This document shows, one piece after another, positions 17,692 to 26,716 of a DNA stretch of 64,000 nucleotides (position 1 is its first letter; each line of letters begins with the position of its first letter). A program made the translations under genes and the position numbers. Location of the stretch: positions 1 through 64,000 of the forward strand of contig JADZEK010000024.1 of assembly GCA_020850595.1 (NCBI GenBank). The letters run 5' to 3'. The notes beneath the pieces were generated by a model. It saw only the letters and a program-made list of their open reading frames with translations, had not been told where the DNA came from and ran no database searches. This stretch comes from Anaerolineales bacterium (lineage in GTDB: Bacteria > Chloroflexota > Anaerolineae > Anaerolineales > UBA6663).

Positions 17692-20275
17692 CGGCCGTCA
17701 CGGTGAGGGCAGCGGCGGGAGACACGAACACCGGCGGGTCGAAATGCAGGCGCGTCCGGCCGTTCACCACCTCGGCGGACAGCGGGGCGGGCCGGCCCCC
17801 CAAGGCGGCCCGGGCGGCGGCAGCGGGCCAGCCCACCTCCAGCGTATGCAGCAGCAAGCCGCCGGAAGCCACCTCCACAGCGGCCGTGAGCGCGCCGGCC
17901 GCGCGGGCTTGCTTAACCTGCCCCCAGGCGCCCTCCACGCTGAAGAAGCAGGCGAACTGATCGGGGTAGACGCGGGGCGCGAAACTCAGGCAGTGCGTCA
18001 CCGCTGAGTAATGAAAATCGGAGAGCGCCAGCAGCAGGGCATACGAGGCCAGCGAGCGGGCGTAGTGATGGCCGCACTCGATCTCATTCCAGGGGTTGCG
18101 GTGAACGCCGGTGTAACGATCTCGCGTGCCCTGCACGATGGAGAGGCCCTCGGTCAGATATCCGGCATAGATGAGGTGGCCGGCGACCTGATACTCGATG
18201 CCCGACCAGACCTCATCGGCGTAGACGAACGGGAGGCCCGGCCGGCCGCCGCGCGGCCAGGTGGCGTTGATCAGCCCGGCCTCAGTGTTGGCGGCGAACA
18301 CACGCTGAGCGTTGGCATGATGCAGCAAGCTGGGCTTCCAGTTGTGGCGATAGACGGCGGCCAGGGCGCTGCGGACGTGGGCGGGGTCGAACAAATCGCC
18401 CAGGCCGGTCAACTGCGCCAGCCACTGGCCGATAAGCTGGTCGGAGAGGCAGCCCGCGCCGTATTGGTAGCGCGGATAGTTTGGAAAGCGCGGGTCAGGG
18501 TCGAAGCCGCCCATGGAGACTTCGGCCCCAAACGAGCCGTGGACACTGCCCGGCGGCGCGACGGCCTGCACGTAGTACTCACCGTTGAACAGGGCGACAT
18601 CCATGCGCGCGCGGCCCTGCTCGAACAGGGCGCGGTAGCGCTCGGCCTCGGCGGGCGCGCCCAGGTGGCGGGCGATTTCCTCGGCGGCGCGCAGCGCGCC
18701 CAAATAGAAACTGCCGACCAGCGTGTTGGGGCCAAAGAACTCGATGTCGTAGGTGTTGTGCTGCACGCCTTCAATCACGCCGTCCTGGTCCTGGTCCCAC
18801 TCGGTCCAGGCGTATGCGAGCGCGCGCCGGGCGGCGGGCCAGAGCGCCCGCAGCCAGTCGTCATCGCCGCACAACTGCCAGTCGCGGTAGAGCTTGAGCA
18901 AGCCGCCGAGCTGGCCGTCGGCGGCGGCGAAGAAGTTGGGCGCGGGGCGCGTGCCCAGGGGCAGCGGCAGCCGGAAGGTCATGTGGCCGTTGGGCTGCTG
19001 GTTGTAGGCGTAGTCGGCGGCGCGCATGGAGCGCTCCAGCGACGGAAAAAGAAACGGCAGAGCCTGGGCGTAGTTCCACACGTGCGTGCAACTGCCTTCA
19101 CAACTGCCGGCCTGGCCGTAACAGCCTTCCCAGCCGTAGAAAGTGCCGTCGGTGAGGCGCAGGCAGGTGTTGGTCTTGAGGATGGAGATTTGCGACGAGA
19201 CCGCATCGAGCACGGCGGCGGGCAATGTGGAGGTGAAGAGGGCCTGGGTGAAGCGGCGCGTCTCGGTTTCGAGCCGGGCGTGGTGCTGCCCCAGGTACGC
19301 GGCCACGGCCACCGCATCGGCGAAGCGGGTGGCGTAGTGGTTGCGCCAGACGGGCTTGGGGTCTTGCTCCGACCAATACATCTCAAAGTTCGGCGTGTGC
19401 CAGATGATCCAGACCGGCAGGCGGGCGCGCGCACCTGGGGCCAGCATCACCCGCAACGCCAGCGCGCCCGCCTCGGGCCGGGGCCAGCCGGCGGCCGGCG
19501 CGCGGTCTTCGGTCAGCACGCCGGCTTGCATCTCATCGGTGTAGCGCTGGAGGGCATCGTACCAACGGCCGCGGAACAGGTGCGTTTGCACGGCCAGGTC
19601 GGCATGCGGGGTGGCCAGGGCCAGCGAGCCGTAGCGCGGCGAATCGGGCGCGTGGCGGGTGGTCTCGAACTTGAGGCCGCGCGCGCCGCCCGCGGCGAAG
19701 TAGCTGTTGACGCCGCCGCCGACCTCCGGGTGGCCCACGCGGTTCTCCAGGCTGGCATAGAACACCGCGCGCACGGGCTGGGGGTTGGGGTTGTGCAGTT
19801 CCAGGTTGAAGAGCGCGGCGGGCAGGCCCGAGTCATCGGGGTTGAGGGGAATGAAGGGGTTGTAGGCTTCCAGCGCCACCGCCAGCGGCAAGGCGCTGTC
19901 GGTGAAGTCTAGCCGGGCCAGCGGGAACATGCCGGTGAAGGTGACGGCCTCGCAGCGCGGCAGCCCAGCGGCGGTGGGCTGGGGCAGGCCCGTGCCGCGC
20001 TCGGTGAAGAAGTCGCCGCCCACCGGCCCCTGGAGCAGGCGGGTTACGCCGGGCTGGCCCTCGCGTTGAGCGAAGAGCGCGAAAAAGGTGTGCCCGAATT
20101 GCAGGCCCTTGCTCGGACGATTGAAGATCTCAAAGTCGGTGAGTTGTCCCCAGCCCCCGAGGGAGAGGCTGCCGGTGCCGAGGCCGCCTAGCGGAAAGGC
20201 GATGGCGTTCAACTCTTCGCCGGCATATACGCGAGGCGCGCCGGGACGCAGGAGATCAGTGACCGAGGCGAGCAT
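17684..20275 (-). CDS. GH116-like beta-glycosidase (GBA2 type)
   Basis: An 863-residue cytoplasmic protein resembling GH116 enzymes (bacterial beta-glucosidase/xylosidase, human GBA2). An N-terminal beta-sandwich begins with the family-typical IAFPLGGLGTGSLSLGGWG (about 24-42). The C-terminal (alpha/alpha)6 barrel carries GSCEGSCTHVWNY (likely nucleophile Glu region) and GVQHNTYDIEFFGPN (likely acid/base Asp region). Exact catalytic numbering is not claimed. It is the first gene of the six-gene overlapping operon 2 and overlaps the GroEL-like gene by eight bases. The substrate is probably a plant beta-glucoside or beta-xyloside. The family call is fairly secure. Confidence 0.88.
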   Translation of the reverse strand: MLASVTDLLRPGAPRVYAGEELNAIAFPLGGLGTGSLSLGGWGQLTDFEIFNRPSKGLQFGHTFFALFAQREGQPGVTRLLQGPVGGDFFTERGTGLPQPTAAGLPRCEAVTFTGMFPLARLDFTDSALPLAVALEAYNPFIPLNPDDSGLPAALFNLELHNPNPQPVRAVFYASLENRVGHPEVGGGVNSYFAAGGARGLKFETTRHAPDSPRYGSLALATPHADLAVQTHLFRGRWYDALQRYTDEMQAGVLTEDRAPAAGWPRPEAGALALRVMLAPGARARLPVWIIWHTPNFEMYWSEQDPKPVWRNHYATRFADAVAVAAYLGQHHARLETETRRFTQALFTSTLPAAVLDAVSSQISILKTNTCLRLTDGTFYGWEGCYGQAGSCEGSCTHVWNYAQALPFLFPSLERSMRAADYAYNQQPNGHMTFRLPLPLGTRPAPNFFAAADGQLGGLLKLYRDWQLCGDDDWLRALWPAARRALAYAWTEWDQDQDGVIEGVQHNTYDIEFFGPNTLVGSFYLGALRAAEEIARHLGAPAEAERYRALFEQGRARMDVALFNGEYYVQAVAPPGSVHGSFGAEVSMGGFDPDPRFPNYPRYQYGAGCLSDQLIGQWLAQLTGLGDLFDPAHVRSALAAVYRHNWKPSLLHHANAQRVFAANTEAGLINATWPRGGRPGLPFVYADEVWSGIEYQVAGHLIYAGYLTEGLSIVQGTRDRYTGVHRNPWNEIECGHHYARSLASYALLLALSDFHYSAVTHCLSFAPRVYPDQFACFFSVEGAWGQVKQARAAGALTAAVEVASGGLLLHTLEVGWPAAAARAALGGRPAPLSAEVVNGRTRLHFDPPVFVSPAAALTVTADA

Positions 20276-20320
20276 GGGCTGAAGGTCAGTCTAGCATCAA
20301 GCGGCCGATTGTCCAGAAAC

Positions 20321-20346
20321 GCCAGTTTACCGCGGTGTTAACTGGC
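20321..20346. promoter_or_regulatory. Palindromic candidate operator
   Basis: A 26-bp interrupted palindrome with arms GCCAGTT and AACTGGC and a partly symmetric centre containing ACCGCGGT. It lies between the divergent GH116 and Fur-family genes, nearer to GH116, and could be a regulator binding site. The regulator is not identified. Confidence 0.4.
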
Positions 20347-20381
20347 AACAAGAATAAAGTTGATAGTTGGCTATATAAAAG

Positions 20382-20410
20382 TTGACACGAGTTAATTTTA
20401 CCAGTATAAT
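20382..20410 (+). promoter_or_regulatory. Consensus sigma-70 promoter of fur-like gene
   Basis: TTGACA (20382-20387), a spacer of exactly 17 bases and TATAAT (20405-20410): a full consensus match inside an AT-rich island. Transcription should begin near 20417 and include the Fur-family and P-type ATPase genes. A promoter this strong implies tight repression, perhaps by the Fur-family product itself. Confidence 0.85.
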
Positions 20411-20476
20411 CTCGATAAATCAATAACCATTCTAAAGAAGGATGGCCGCGTACCCCGGAATTAGGGATAGATCCGC

Positions 20477-20932
20477 ATGACCACTCACCCCATACCCATA
20501 GACAGTCAGGAGCCAGTGGCGCAGTCGCTGCGACAGGCGGGCCTGCGCCCGACGCCGCAACGGCTGTCGGTCTACCGCTACCTGAAGGCGACGGCGAGCC
20601 ACCCCACGGCGCAGCAAGTGTATGAGGCGCTGGCGCCCGAACACCCCGCGCTGAGCCTGGCCACGGTCTACAACACGCTGGAAACGCTGGTCGGCCTGGG
20701 CCTGATCAACGCGCTGGGCGCCGCGGGCGACGATGCCGTCCATTATGACGGCGACACGCGCCCGCATATCAACCTGGCCTGTATGCAGTGCCACCGGGTG
20801 ATTGATCTGCAAAGTGAGTCGGTGTCCGCCCTTCAGGCGGAGGTCTCCGCGCATTCGGGCTACCTACTGCTGGGCGCCCGCGTGCTGTACTACGGTGTTT
20901 GCCCAGCCTGCCAGGTGATCCGTGACGAGTAA
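20477..20932 (+). CDS. Fur-family metalloregulator (PerR/Fur-like)
   Basis: DNA-binding metal sensor of 151 residues. A winged-helix domain (about 15-85) includes RPTPQRLSVYRYL, HPTAQQVYEAL and the recognition helix SLATVYNTLETL. The dimerisation domain has two Cys pairs, CMQC and CPAC, for structural zinc, and a sensing segment RPHINLAC in which one His position seen in PerR is Asn. It probably represses the downstream ATPase gene, which overlaps it by 11 bases, and possibly itself. Metal (Fe, Mn, Zn) or peroxide specificity cannot be fixed by eye; the linked P1B-4 ATPase favours Fe/Co sensing of the PerR-PfeT kind. Confidence 0.92.
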   Translation: MTTHPIPIDSQEPVAQSLRQAGLRPTPQRLSVYRYLKATASHPTAQQVYEALAPEHPALSLATVYNTLETLVGLGLINALGAAGDDAVHYDGDTRPHINLACMQCHRVIDLQSESVSALQAEVSAHSGYLLLGARVLYYGVCPACQVIRDE

Positions 20933-23255
20933 CGCTCCCACCCTTAACCGAACCATCCTCGGGGCCGCCCCTAAATTTCCGGCTATCGCGCCCGGCAGCC
21001 GCTGTATTGACGTGCTCGACATCGTGCTCAACGATCAGGCCGGCATTCAACGCAGTGAGTTTGACGCGGCCACCGGGCGGCTGCACGTGGCTTACGATCC
21101 GCGCGTGCTGGACGACGATGGCGCGCTGATCCTGGTGCGCCAGGCAGGGCAGACGGCCGCCGAGCGCATCGCCGGGTGCGCCGGGCGACAGGGCGCGGCG
21201 TGCGCCGCCTGCAGCGACACCGCCCTGCCCGAACTGACCGACTGCTTTCAGAAGCTGGCGCAGGCGCCCGCCCCCGGCGACCCAGACAGCCTGCTGACGC
21301 TCAGCCCGAGCGACGACCTCAGCGCGCCGACCGAACCGCCCGCCCCCAGCCCAAGCGCGGCGCGGCCGCGCCTGGGCCGCGACCAGCTCGAGGTGATCTT
21401 CACGGTCTTCACGCTGGCGGCCACGCTCTTGGCTGGGGCGCTGCAAACCTGGGCGCTGGCTCCGGCGGCGGTGATCACGGGGCTGTATGTGGCGGCGTTC
21501 TTGACCGGCGGGTATTACGGCACGCTCGACGGGCTGGCCCTGCTGCGCGAACGCAAGCTGGATGTGAACCTACTGATGGTGCTGGCGGCCCTGGGCGCGG
21601 CGCTGATCGGCAAGCCGGGCGAGGGCGCCACGCTGCTGTTCCTCTTCTCGCTCTCCAACACCATGCAGTCGTTCGCGATGGATCGCAGCCGCAAGGCGAT
21701 TGAGAAGCTGCTCGACCTGCGCCCCAAGACGGCGATGGTCAAGCGCGGGGCGCGGCTGGTGACGCTGCCGATCGAGGCGCTGGCGCTGGGCGATACGGTC
21801 GTGGTGCGGCCGGGCGAGCGGTTCCCTATTGACGGGGAAGTGTCGAGCGGCACGTCCACCGCCGACCAGTCCACCATCACGGGCGAATCCATCCCGGTGG
21901 AAAAGGCGCCGGGCGACCCGGTTTTCAGCGGCACGCTCAACGGCAACGGCGCGCTGGAAATTCACGTGACCCGGCTGGCGCAAGACACCACGCTGGCGCG
22001 TATTGTGCAGTTGGTCGAGGAAGCGCAGGGCAACAAGGCGCACACGCAGCGCCTGCTGGACAACTTTGAGCAGGGCTACGCGGTGTTCGTGCTCAGCGGG
22101 GCGGCGCTGCTGGCGATCGTGCCGCTGCTGTTCATGGGGCACGCGTTCTATCCCACGTTTTACCGCGCCATGACGTGGCTGGTGGTGGCCTCGCCGTGCG
22201 CCCTGGTGATCTCAACGCCGGCGAGCATCCTTTCGGCCATCGCCAACGGGGCGCGGCGCGGCATCTTGTTCAAGGGCGGCGTGCACCTCGAACAAACCGC
22301 TGAACTGAAGGTGGTGGCCTTTGACAAGACCGGCACCTTGACGCAAGGCCGCCCGGCGCTGACCGAGGTGGCGGCGTACGCGGGCGCGCCGGCCGACGAA
22401 CTGCTGGCGCTGGCCGCGGCGGTGGAGCTGCGCTCCGAGCATCCGTTGGGCGCGGCGGTGGTGCGGGCGGCCGAGGCGCGCAAGCTGGCCCTGCCCTTGG
22501 CGACTGATTTCAAGGCCATTCCCGGCCAGGGCGTGGAGGCGAGGGTGAACGGGCAGACGGCGCTGATCGGCAGCGAGCGGCTGTTCGTCGAGCGCGGGCT
22601 GACCATCCCGGCCGACCTGCGAGCGCAGACCAGCGCGCTGGAAGAAAACGGCCAGACGGTGATGCTGGTGCGGCGCGGCGACGCCTGGCTGGGGCTGCTG
22701 GGCCTGGCGGATGTGCTGCGCCCGAACGCCGCGGAGGTCGTGGCGCAATTGAAGAAGCTGGGCCTGACCAAGATCGTGATGTTGACCGGCGACAATGAGC
22801 GCGTAGCCAAGGTGATTGGCGCGCGGGCCGGCGTGGACGCGGTGCATGCCGGGCTGCTGCCGGAAGGCAAGGTGGCGGTGCTGAAGGCCCTGCGCGCCCA
22901 ATACGGCCCGATCGCCATGGTGGGCGACGGCGTCAACGACGCGCCGGGGCTGGCCACGGCGGATGTGGGCGTGGCGATGGGCGCGGCCGGCACCGACGTG
23001 GCGCTGGAAACCGCCGACATGGTGCTGATGGCGGATAACCTGAGCTTCTTGCCGTACGCCATTGGGCTGGCCCGGCAGGCGCGGCGCATTGTCTGGCAAA
23101 ACCTGGCCTTCTCGATGGCGGTGATCGGTGTGCTGGTGATCGCGGCGTTTGGGGCGCAACTGCCCCTGCCCGTCGGCGTGGTGGGGCACGAGGGCAGCAC
23201 GGTGCTGGTAGTGCTCAACGGCCTGCGGCTGCTCGGCTATCGCGGGCGGGCCTGA
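20922..23255 (+). CDS. P1B-4-type heavy-metal ATPase
   Basis: A 777-residue membrane pump that probably exports Fe(II), Co(II) or Zn(II). The N-terminal 150 residues resemble a degenerate HMA domain without the CxxC pair but with a Cys-rich patch (CAGRQGAACAACSD). The membrane motif is SPC (about 424), the phosphorylated Asp is D468 in DKTGTLT, and the hinge reads GDGVNDAPGLA. HEGST in the last membrane helix (about 755) is diagnostic of P1B-4 transporters. GTG is used as start, overlapping the Fur-family gene, so the regulator and pump are co-translated. A strong hairpin terminator follows. Confidence 0.93.
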   Translation: MTSNAPTLNRTILGAAPKFPAIAPGSRCIDVLDIVLNDQAGIQRSEFDAATGRLHVAYDPRVLDDDGALILVRQAGQTAAERIAGCAGRQGAACAACSDTALPELTDCFQKLAQAPAPGDPDSLLTLSPSDDLSAPTEPPAPSPSAARPRLGRDQLEVIFTVFTLAATLLAGALQTWALAPAAVITGLYVAAFLTGGYYGTLDGLALLRERKLDVNLLMVLAALGAALIGKPGEGATLLFLFSLSNTMQSFAMDRSRKAIEKLLDLRPKTAMVKRGARLVTLPIEALALGDTVVVRPGERFPIDGEVSSGTSTADQSTITGESIPVEKAPGDPVFSGTLNGNGALEIHVTRLAQDTTLARIVQLVEEAQGNKAHTQRLLDNFEQGYAVFVLSGAALLAIVPLLFMGHAFYPTFYRAMTWLVVASPCALVISTPASILSAIANGARRGILFKGGVHLEQTAELKVVAFDKTGTLTQGRPALTEVAAYAGAPADELLALAAAVELRSEHPLGAAVVRAAEARKLALPLATDFKAIPGQGVEARVNGQTALIGSERLFVERGLTIPADLRAQTSALEENGQTVMLVRRGDAWLGLLGLADVLRPNAAEVVAQLKKLGLTKIVMLTGDNERVAKVIGARAGVDAVHAGLLPEGKVAVLKALRAQYGPIAMVGDGVNDAPGLATADVGVAMGAAGTDVALETADMVLMADNLSFLPYAIGLARQARRIVWQNLAFSMAVIGVLVIAAFGAQLPLPVGVVGHEGSTVLVVLNGLRLLGYRGRA

Positions 23256-23293
23256 ACCGCGCCAACGCGCCAACGACAGGCAAGTGGAAAATG

Positions 23294-23325
23294 AAAACAG
23301 GCGGCCCGCTGGGGCCGCCTGTTTT
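23294..23325. terminator. Bidirectional intrinsic terminator
   Basis: Perfect 14-bp stem (arms 23294-23307 and 23312-23325) with a 4-nt loop. The AAAAC/GTTTT ends give a T run on both strands. It separates the convergent ATPase gene and the class V aminotransferase gene. Confidence 0.9.
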
Positions 23326-23358
23326 ATTTGGCGCTAGGAACGGTGGGGCCGGGCGAGG

Positions 23359-24462
23359 CTAGTTGGGGAACTGCGCCAGCCGGGCCACGAGGTCGTCCAT
23401 GTCGGCGAGGGTAAGGCGGGGCGACATGTGGCCGATGCGGATGAGGCGGTCTTTCCACTCCGGCCCCATGCCGCCGGCGATCTTAATGCCGTGGCGTTCG
23501 GCCATATAGGCCACCAGGCGGCTGGTGGGCACGCCCGGCGGGCCATAGGCCGCGGTGACGACCGGGTTGAGCAGGGCATCGGGCGTGAAGGGTTCTAAGC
23601 CAATGGAGCGCAGCCCCTGGCGCAAACGCAGCGCCAGCGCGCGATAGCGCTGGAAGCGTTGGTCCAGGCCCTCGGCCAGCAGGCCCAGCACGCTGGCCCG
23701 CAGCGCCCGCACATTGTTCGTCGCCAGCGTGATCGGGTAGGGGTGCCAATCGCCCCACTCCACCGCGAACTGCCGCCAAACGCTCAGGTTGAGATACCAG
23801 CCGTGGCCTTTGGCCGGCACGCGGTCAATCGCCTGCCAGCCACGCGAGCCGACGGCCACCGGGGCCAGGCCGGGCGGCGCGCCCAGGCACTTCTGCGAGG
23901 CGCCGGCGCACAGGTCAATGTGCCAATCATCCATGCGCAGCGGCAGGCCGCCCAGCGACGAGACGGCATCCACCAGGAAGGTGTTGGCGCGCGCCCGCAC
24001 TACCGCGCCAATCGCCTCGATGGGGTTCACAATGGTCGTCGAGGTCTCTACGTGGCAGACGGCGACCAGCGCCGCCTGCGGGTGCGCCGCCAGCGCGGCC
24101 GCGAAGTCGGCGGGGTTCAGGGGTTGGCCCCAGGGCGCGGGCACCGGCACAACCGTTAGCCCATAGCTCTCGGCAATGGCTTGCAGGCGCTGACCGAAGA
24201 AGCCGTTAACGCCGATGATGACGGTCTGCCCGCTCGCGCAGGCGCTGCCCAGGCAGGCATCGAGCGCGGCGCTGCCCGAGCCGACCAGGAGGTGCACGTC
24301 GCCGCTAGTGCCAAACACCTGAGCCAGGGCGCGGGTCGTCTCGCGGTACAGCTCGGTCCAGGCGGGGCCATAGTGGGCCTGAACCGGCTCGCCCATGACG
24401 GCCAGCACGTCATCGTCGGGCTGGACCGGGCCGGGGATCAGCAGCTTAAGCGGAGCGGGCAT
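23359..24462 (-). CDS. Class V aminotransferase (serine/alanine-glyoxylate type)
   Basis: A 367-residue PLP enzyme beginning with the family-typical LLIPGPVQPDDDVL. PLP-binding features are the GSGSAALDA helix (61-69), D165 in LVDAVSSLGG and the Schiff-base lysine K191 in GASQKCLG. The family catalyses alanine- or serine-glyoxylate transamination, or related reactions such as phosphonate or uric-acid-linked aminotransfer. The ATG at 24462 has GAGG upstream. It is the last gene of operon 3, 22 bases after the nitroreductase gene, and is followed by a bidirectional terminator. Its link to the sugar genes is unclear. Confidence 0.92.
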   Translation of the reverse strand: MPAPLKLLIPGPVQPDDDVLAVMGEPVQAHYGPAWTELYRETTRALAQVFGTSGDVHLLVGSGSAALDACLGSACASGQTVIIGVNGFFGQRLQAIAESYGLTVVPVPAPWGQPLNPADFAAALAAHPQAALVAVCHVETSTTIVNPIEAIGAVVRARANTFLVDAVSSLGGLPLRMDDWHIDLCAGASQKCLGAPPGLAPVAVGSRGWQAIDRVPAKGHGWYLNLSVWRQFAVEWGDWHPYPITLATNNVRALRASVLGLLAEGLDQRFQRYRALALRLRQGLRSIGLEPFTPDALLNPVVTAAYGPPGVPTSRLVAYMAERHGIKIAGGMGPEWKDRLIRIGHMSPRLTLADMDDLVARLAQFPN

Positions 24463-24484
24463 GGCAGACCTCGAGCAACGGGGG

Positions 24485-25108
24485 TTATTCAACCCAGGTG
24501 GTGCGATCGGCGAAGCCGGGGCGCGGCGGGATGGGCAGCGGGGCGAGCGGATAGCCGAGGTAGACGAGCGCGATGAGGCGCTGGGCGGGGCGCAGCCCAA
24601 TGGCGCGCTTGAACTCAGGGTCGCCATCGGCGCCGTTTTTCCAGTGCGAGGCCAGCCCGAAGGCGTGGGCGGCGATGAGCAGGTTTTGCACGGCGCAAGC
24701 CACAGCGCAGATGCTCTCGATCTCCTGTAAGTGCTCGTGCTGGGGCGGCGCCTGGCCGACGGCGATGGCGAGGGGCGACTTGAGCGGCTTGGCGCGCTCG
24801 GCGGCCAGGGCCGGGGCGGGCACTTCGGGATAGCAGCGGTGGGTCGAGTCGGCGATGGCCTGGCCGAGTTTGCGGCGGCCCTCGCCGGTAAAGACGACAA
24901 AGCGCCAGGGGCGCTCATGGTAGTGGTCGGGGGCCTGGCTGGCCGCAGCCAGCAGCGCCTCGATGACATCGCGCGGCACGGGGTCGGGCCGGTGCACGCC
25001 GACCGACTGGCGGCCGTAGAGCGCCTCCAGGGCATCCATGCGGGGCGGCGGGCCGGCAGGTCCGGCGGAGGTAGGGCGGCGGATCAGATCGGCGCGGGCC
25101 GGGGGCAT
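24485..25108 (-). CDS. Nitroreductase-family protein
   Basis: FMN-dependent oxidoreductase of the nitroreductase fold, 207 residues. DALEALYGRQSV (from about residue 25), APDHYHERPWRFVVF, CAVQNLLIAAHAFGLASHWKNG and LGYPLAPLP follow the usual order for the family. It probably reduces a quinone, nitro or flavin-type substrate with NAD(P)H. The start is uncertain: an ATG at 25108 gives 23 extra Pro/Arg-rich residues, while the ATG at 25039 would begin at the conserved region; neither has a clear Shine-Dalgarno. It lies six bases after the GH13-like gene in operon 3. Confidence 0.87.
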   Translation of the reverse strand: MPPARADLIRRPTSAGPAGPPPRMDALEALYGRQSVGVHRPDPVPRDVIEALLAAASQAPDHYHERPWRFVVFTGEGRRKLGQAIADSTHRCYPEVPAPALAAERAKPLKSPLAIAVGQAPPQHEHLQEIESICAVACAVQNLLIAAHAFGLASHWKNGADGDPEFKRAIGLRPAQRLIALVYLGYPLAPLPIPPRPGFADRTTWVE

Positions 25109-25114
25109 CTGGGT

Positions 25115-26704
25115 TCAGTCCACGTCATAGAGGGCATAGGCATAGGCGGGCAGGCTAAGGCCGGCCTGGTGGTCGGCGGCACAGGTCAGTTCGGGCGGGC
25201 CGCCGCCGGCCAGGTGCGTGAGATGCCGCCGGGGGCCGAGCATTTCCAGGACGCGCCGGCTGCGGCCAAAGCCGAGGGTCATCGCCTGAGGCGCGCCCGC
25301 CAGGTTGGCCGCGACCAGCACGGCCTGCCCGGTATCAGGATCATAGCGCAAGTAGGCCAAGGTGTCGCGGTCGTTGCGGGTGGGCACCCGCGCATACGAG
25401 CGGCCGGCGTGATGCCGGCTTTGCAGGGCGGGCCGCCGCTGCCTGAGCCGCGCCACGGCTTGAAAGGCGGCCAGCACGCTGTCGGGGTCTTGCGCCTGGG
25501 ATGCGGCGGCGGCGGCCGGCGGATAGCGTTCAACGTTTTGAGGTTCGTAGGGCACGCCGCGGGTGAAGCCAAAGTGGGGCGAGTCGTCCCAGAGCATGAG
25601 AAACGGATGCCAGCGGGTCAGGTCTTGCCGATAGGCCGGGGTGAGGCCCAGGTGGGCCGGGAAAAACGTATAGGGAATAAGGGGCAGGGTGAGGTGCAGG
25701 GCGTGGGCGAGCTTAAGGCGCGCCCGGTCGGCCGGGTCGGCAAAATCGAGGGGCCGGGTCAACTCGAACGGGTTCATGATCTGGTTGGCGTGCGGGTCGT
25801 CATAGAAGGCGTACAGCGCTTCGTGCAGCCCATGTGCTTCCATGCCCTCGAACGTCTGCACCAGGGTGCCCAGGCCCGGCCGGCGGAAGACCGTCTCCAG
25901 AATAGGCACGCTGCGCGCCTGATGGGTGTAGAAGCTGTCATAGCCGTCGGTGAGGATGGCGTCTTGAATGGAGCGCGAGCCTTCGCTGATAACCCACTTG
26001 TTGGGGTAACTGTGAATGAGGTCCGCCATTTCGCGGCTGGCGCGGACGTGCTCGGCCTGGTCGGTGAAGCCGCCCCAGACGGCGCAATCGAGCATGAAGC
26101 CATCCAGCCCTTGCTCGAGCCAGAAGCGCAGCCCATTGAGGTTTTCGGCGCGGGCGCGGGGCGAGAGCAGGTTGACCTCTGGGCACCAGCGCAGGTCGGT
26201 CGTCAGCCACACACAGTGATGATAGGCGCCGCGCCGGGCGTCCCATTCCCAATGGCCCATGCGGCGCGGCAGGCGCGTGTTGAGGTCGTCGGTCCACAGA
26301 TAGTAATCAGCGTAGGCGGCATGGACGGGGTGGGCCGGGTCGCGCGAAGCCTGAAAGGCGGGGTGGTCGGGGTGGGTGGAGAAGGGGCTCCAGACCATCA
26401 GGATCGCCAGGCCGCGCGCGTGGGCGGCCTGCATCAGCGCGGCCACGTCGGCCAGGCCGCCCAGCCGGGGGTCAACGCTGTAGTTGTCCGTCACCATCGT
26501 CCCCGCGTAGGCGAAATCGCACGGCAGCAGGCCGGCCAGCAAGAGCGCGCCAATGCCCGCCTGCGCGAAGTGGTCGAGCTTGGCGGTCAGGCCGGGCAGG
26601 TCGCCGATGCCATCGCCGTTGGAGTCGTAGACGCCGCGCACATCCACGTGCATGAAGACGGCGCTGAGCGCCCAATCGGCGGGCAGCGGGGCGATGTCAG
26701 GCAT
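25115..26704 (-). CDS. Divergent GH13 (alpha-amylase family) protein
   Basis: A 529-residue protein of the alpha-amylase superfamily. YDSNGDGIGDLPGL (26-39), TDNYSVDPRLGG (72-83), GFMLD with the expected nucleophile D206, and WVISEG with the expected acid/base E241 are clear. Two classical motifs are degenerate. The usual Asp/Asn-His of region I is replaced by ILMVWSPFSTH (101-111), and no NHD motif precedes the C-terminal half (a stretch HANQIMNPFELTR occurs there). The Arg two before the nucleophile is also missing. It may be a GH13 with altered specificity or reduced activity. It lies 12 bases after the GH39 gene. Confidence 0.8.
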   Translation of the reverse strand: MPDIAPLPADWALSAVFMHVDVRGVYDSNGDGIGDLPGLTAKLDHFAQAGIGALLLAGLLPCDFAYAGTMVTDNYSVDPRLGGLADVAALMQAAHARGLAILMVWSPFSTHPDHPAFQASRDPAHPVHAAYADYYLWTDDLNTRLPRRMGHWEWDARRGAYHHCVWLTTDLRWCPEVNLLSPRARAENLNGLRFWLEQGLDGFMLDCAVWGGFTDQAEHVRASREMADLIHSYPNKWVISEGSRSIQDAILTDGYDSFYTHQARSVPILETVFRRPGLGTLVQTFEGMEAHGLHEALYAFYDDPHANQIMNPFELTRPLDFADPADRARLKLAHALHLTLPLIPYTFFPAHLGLTPAYRQDLTRWHPFLMLWDDSPHFGFTRGVPYEPQNVERYPPAAAAASQAQDPDSVLAAFQAVARLRQRRPALQSRHHAGRSYARVPTRNDRDTLAYLRYDPDTGQAVLVAANLAGAPQAMTLGFGRSRRVLEMLGPRRHLTHLAGGGPPELTCAADHQAGLSLPAYAYALYDVD

Positions 26705-26716
26705 GGCAGGATGTCC

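Noticed and set aside
18011-19912. 633-codon plus-strand frame opposite the GH116 gene
   Set aside because: GH116 motifs lie on the minus strand throughout; this frame is not supported.
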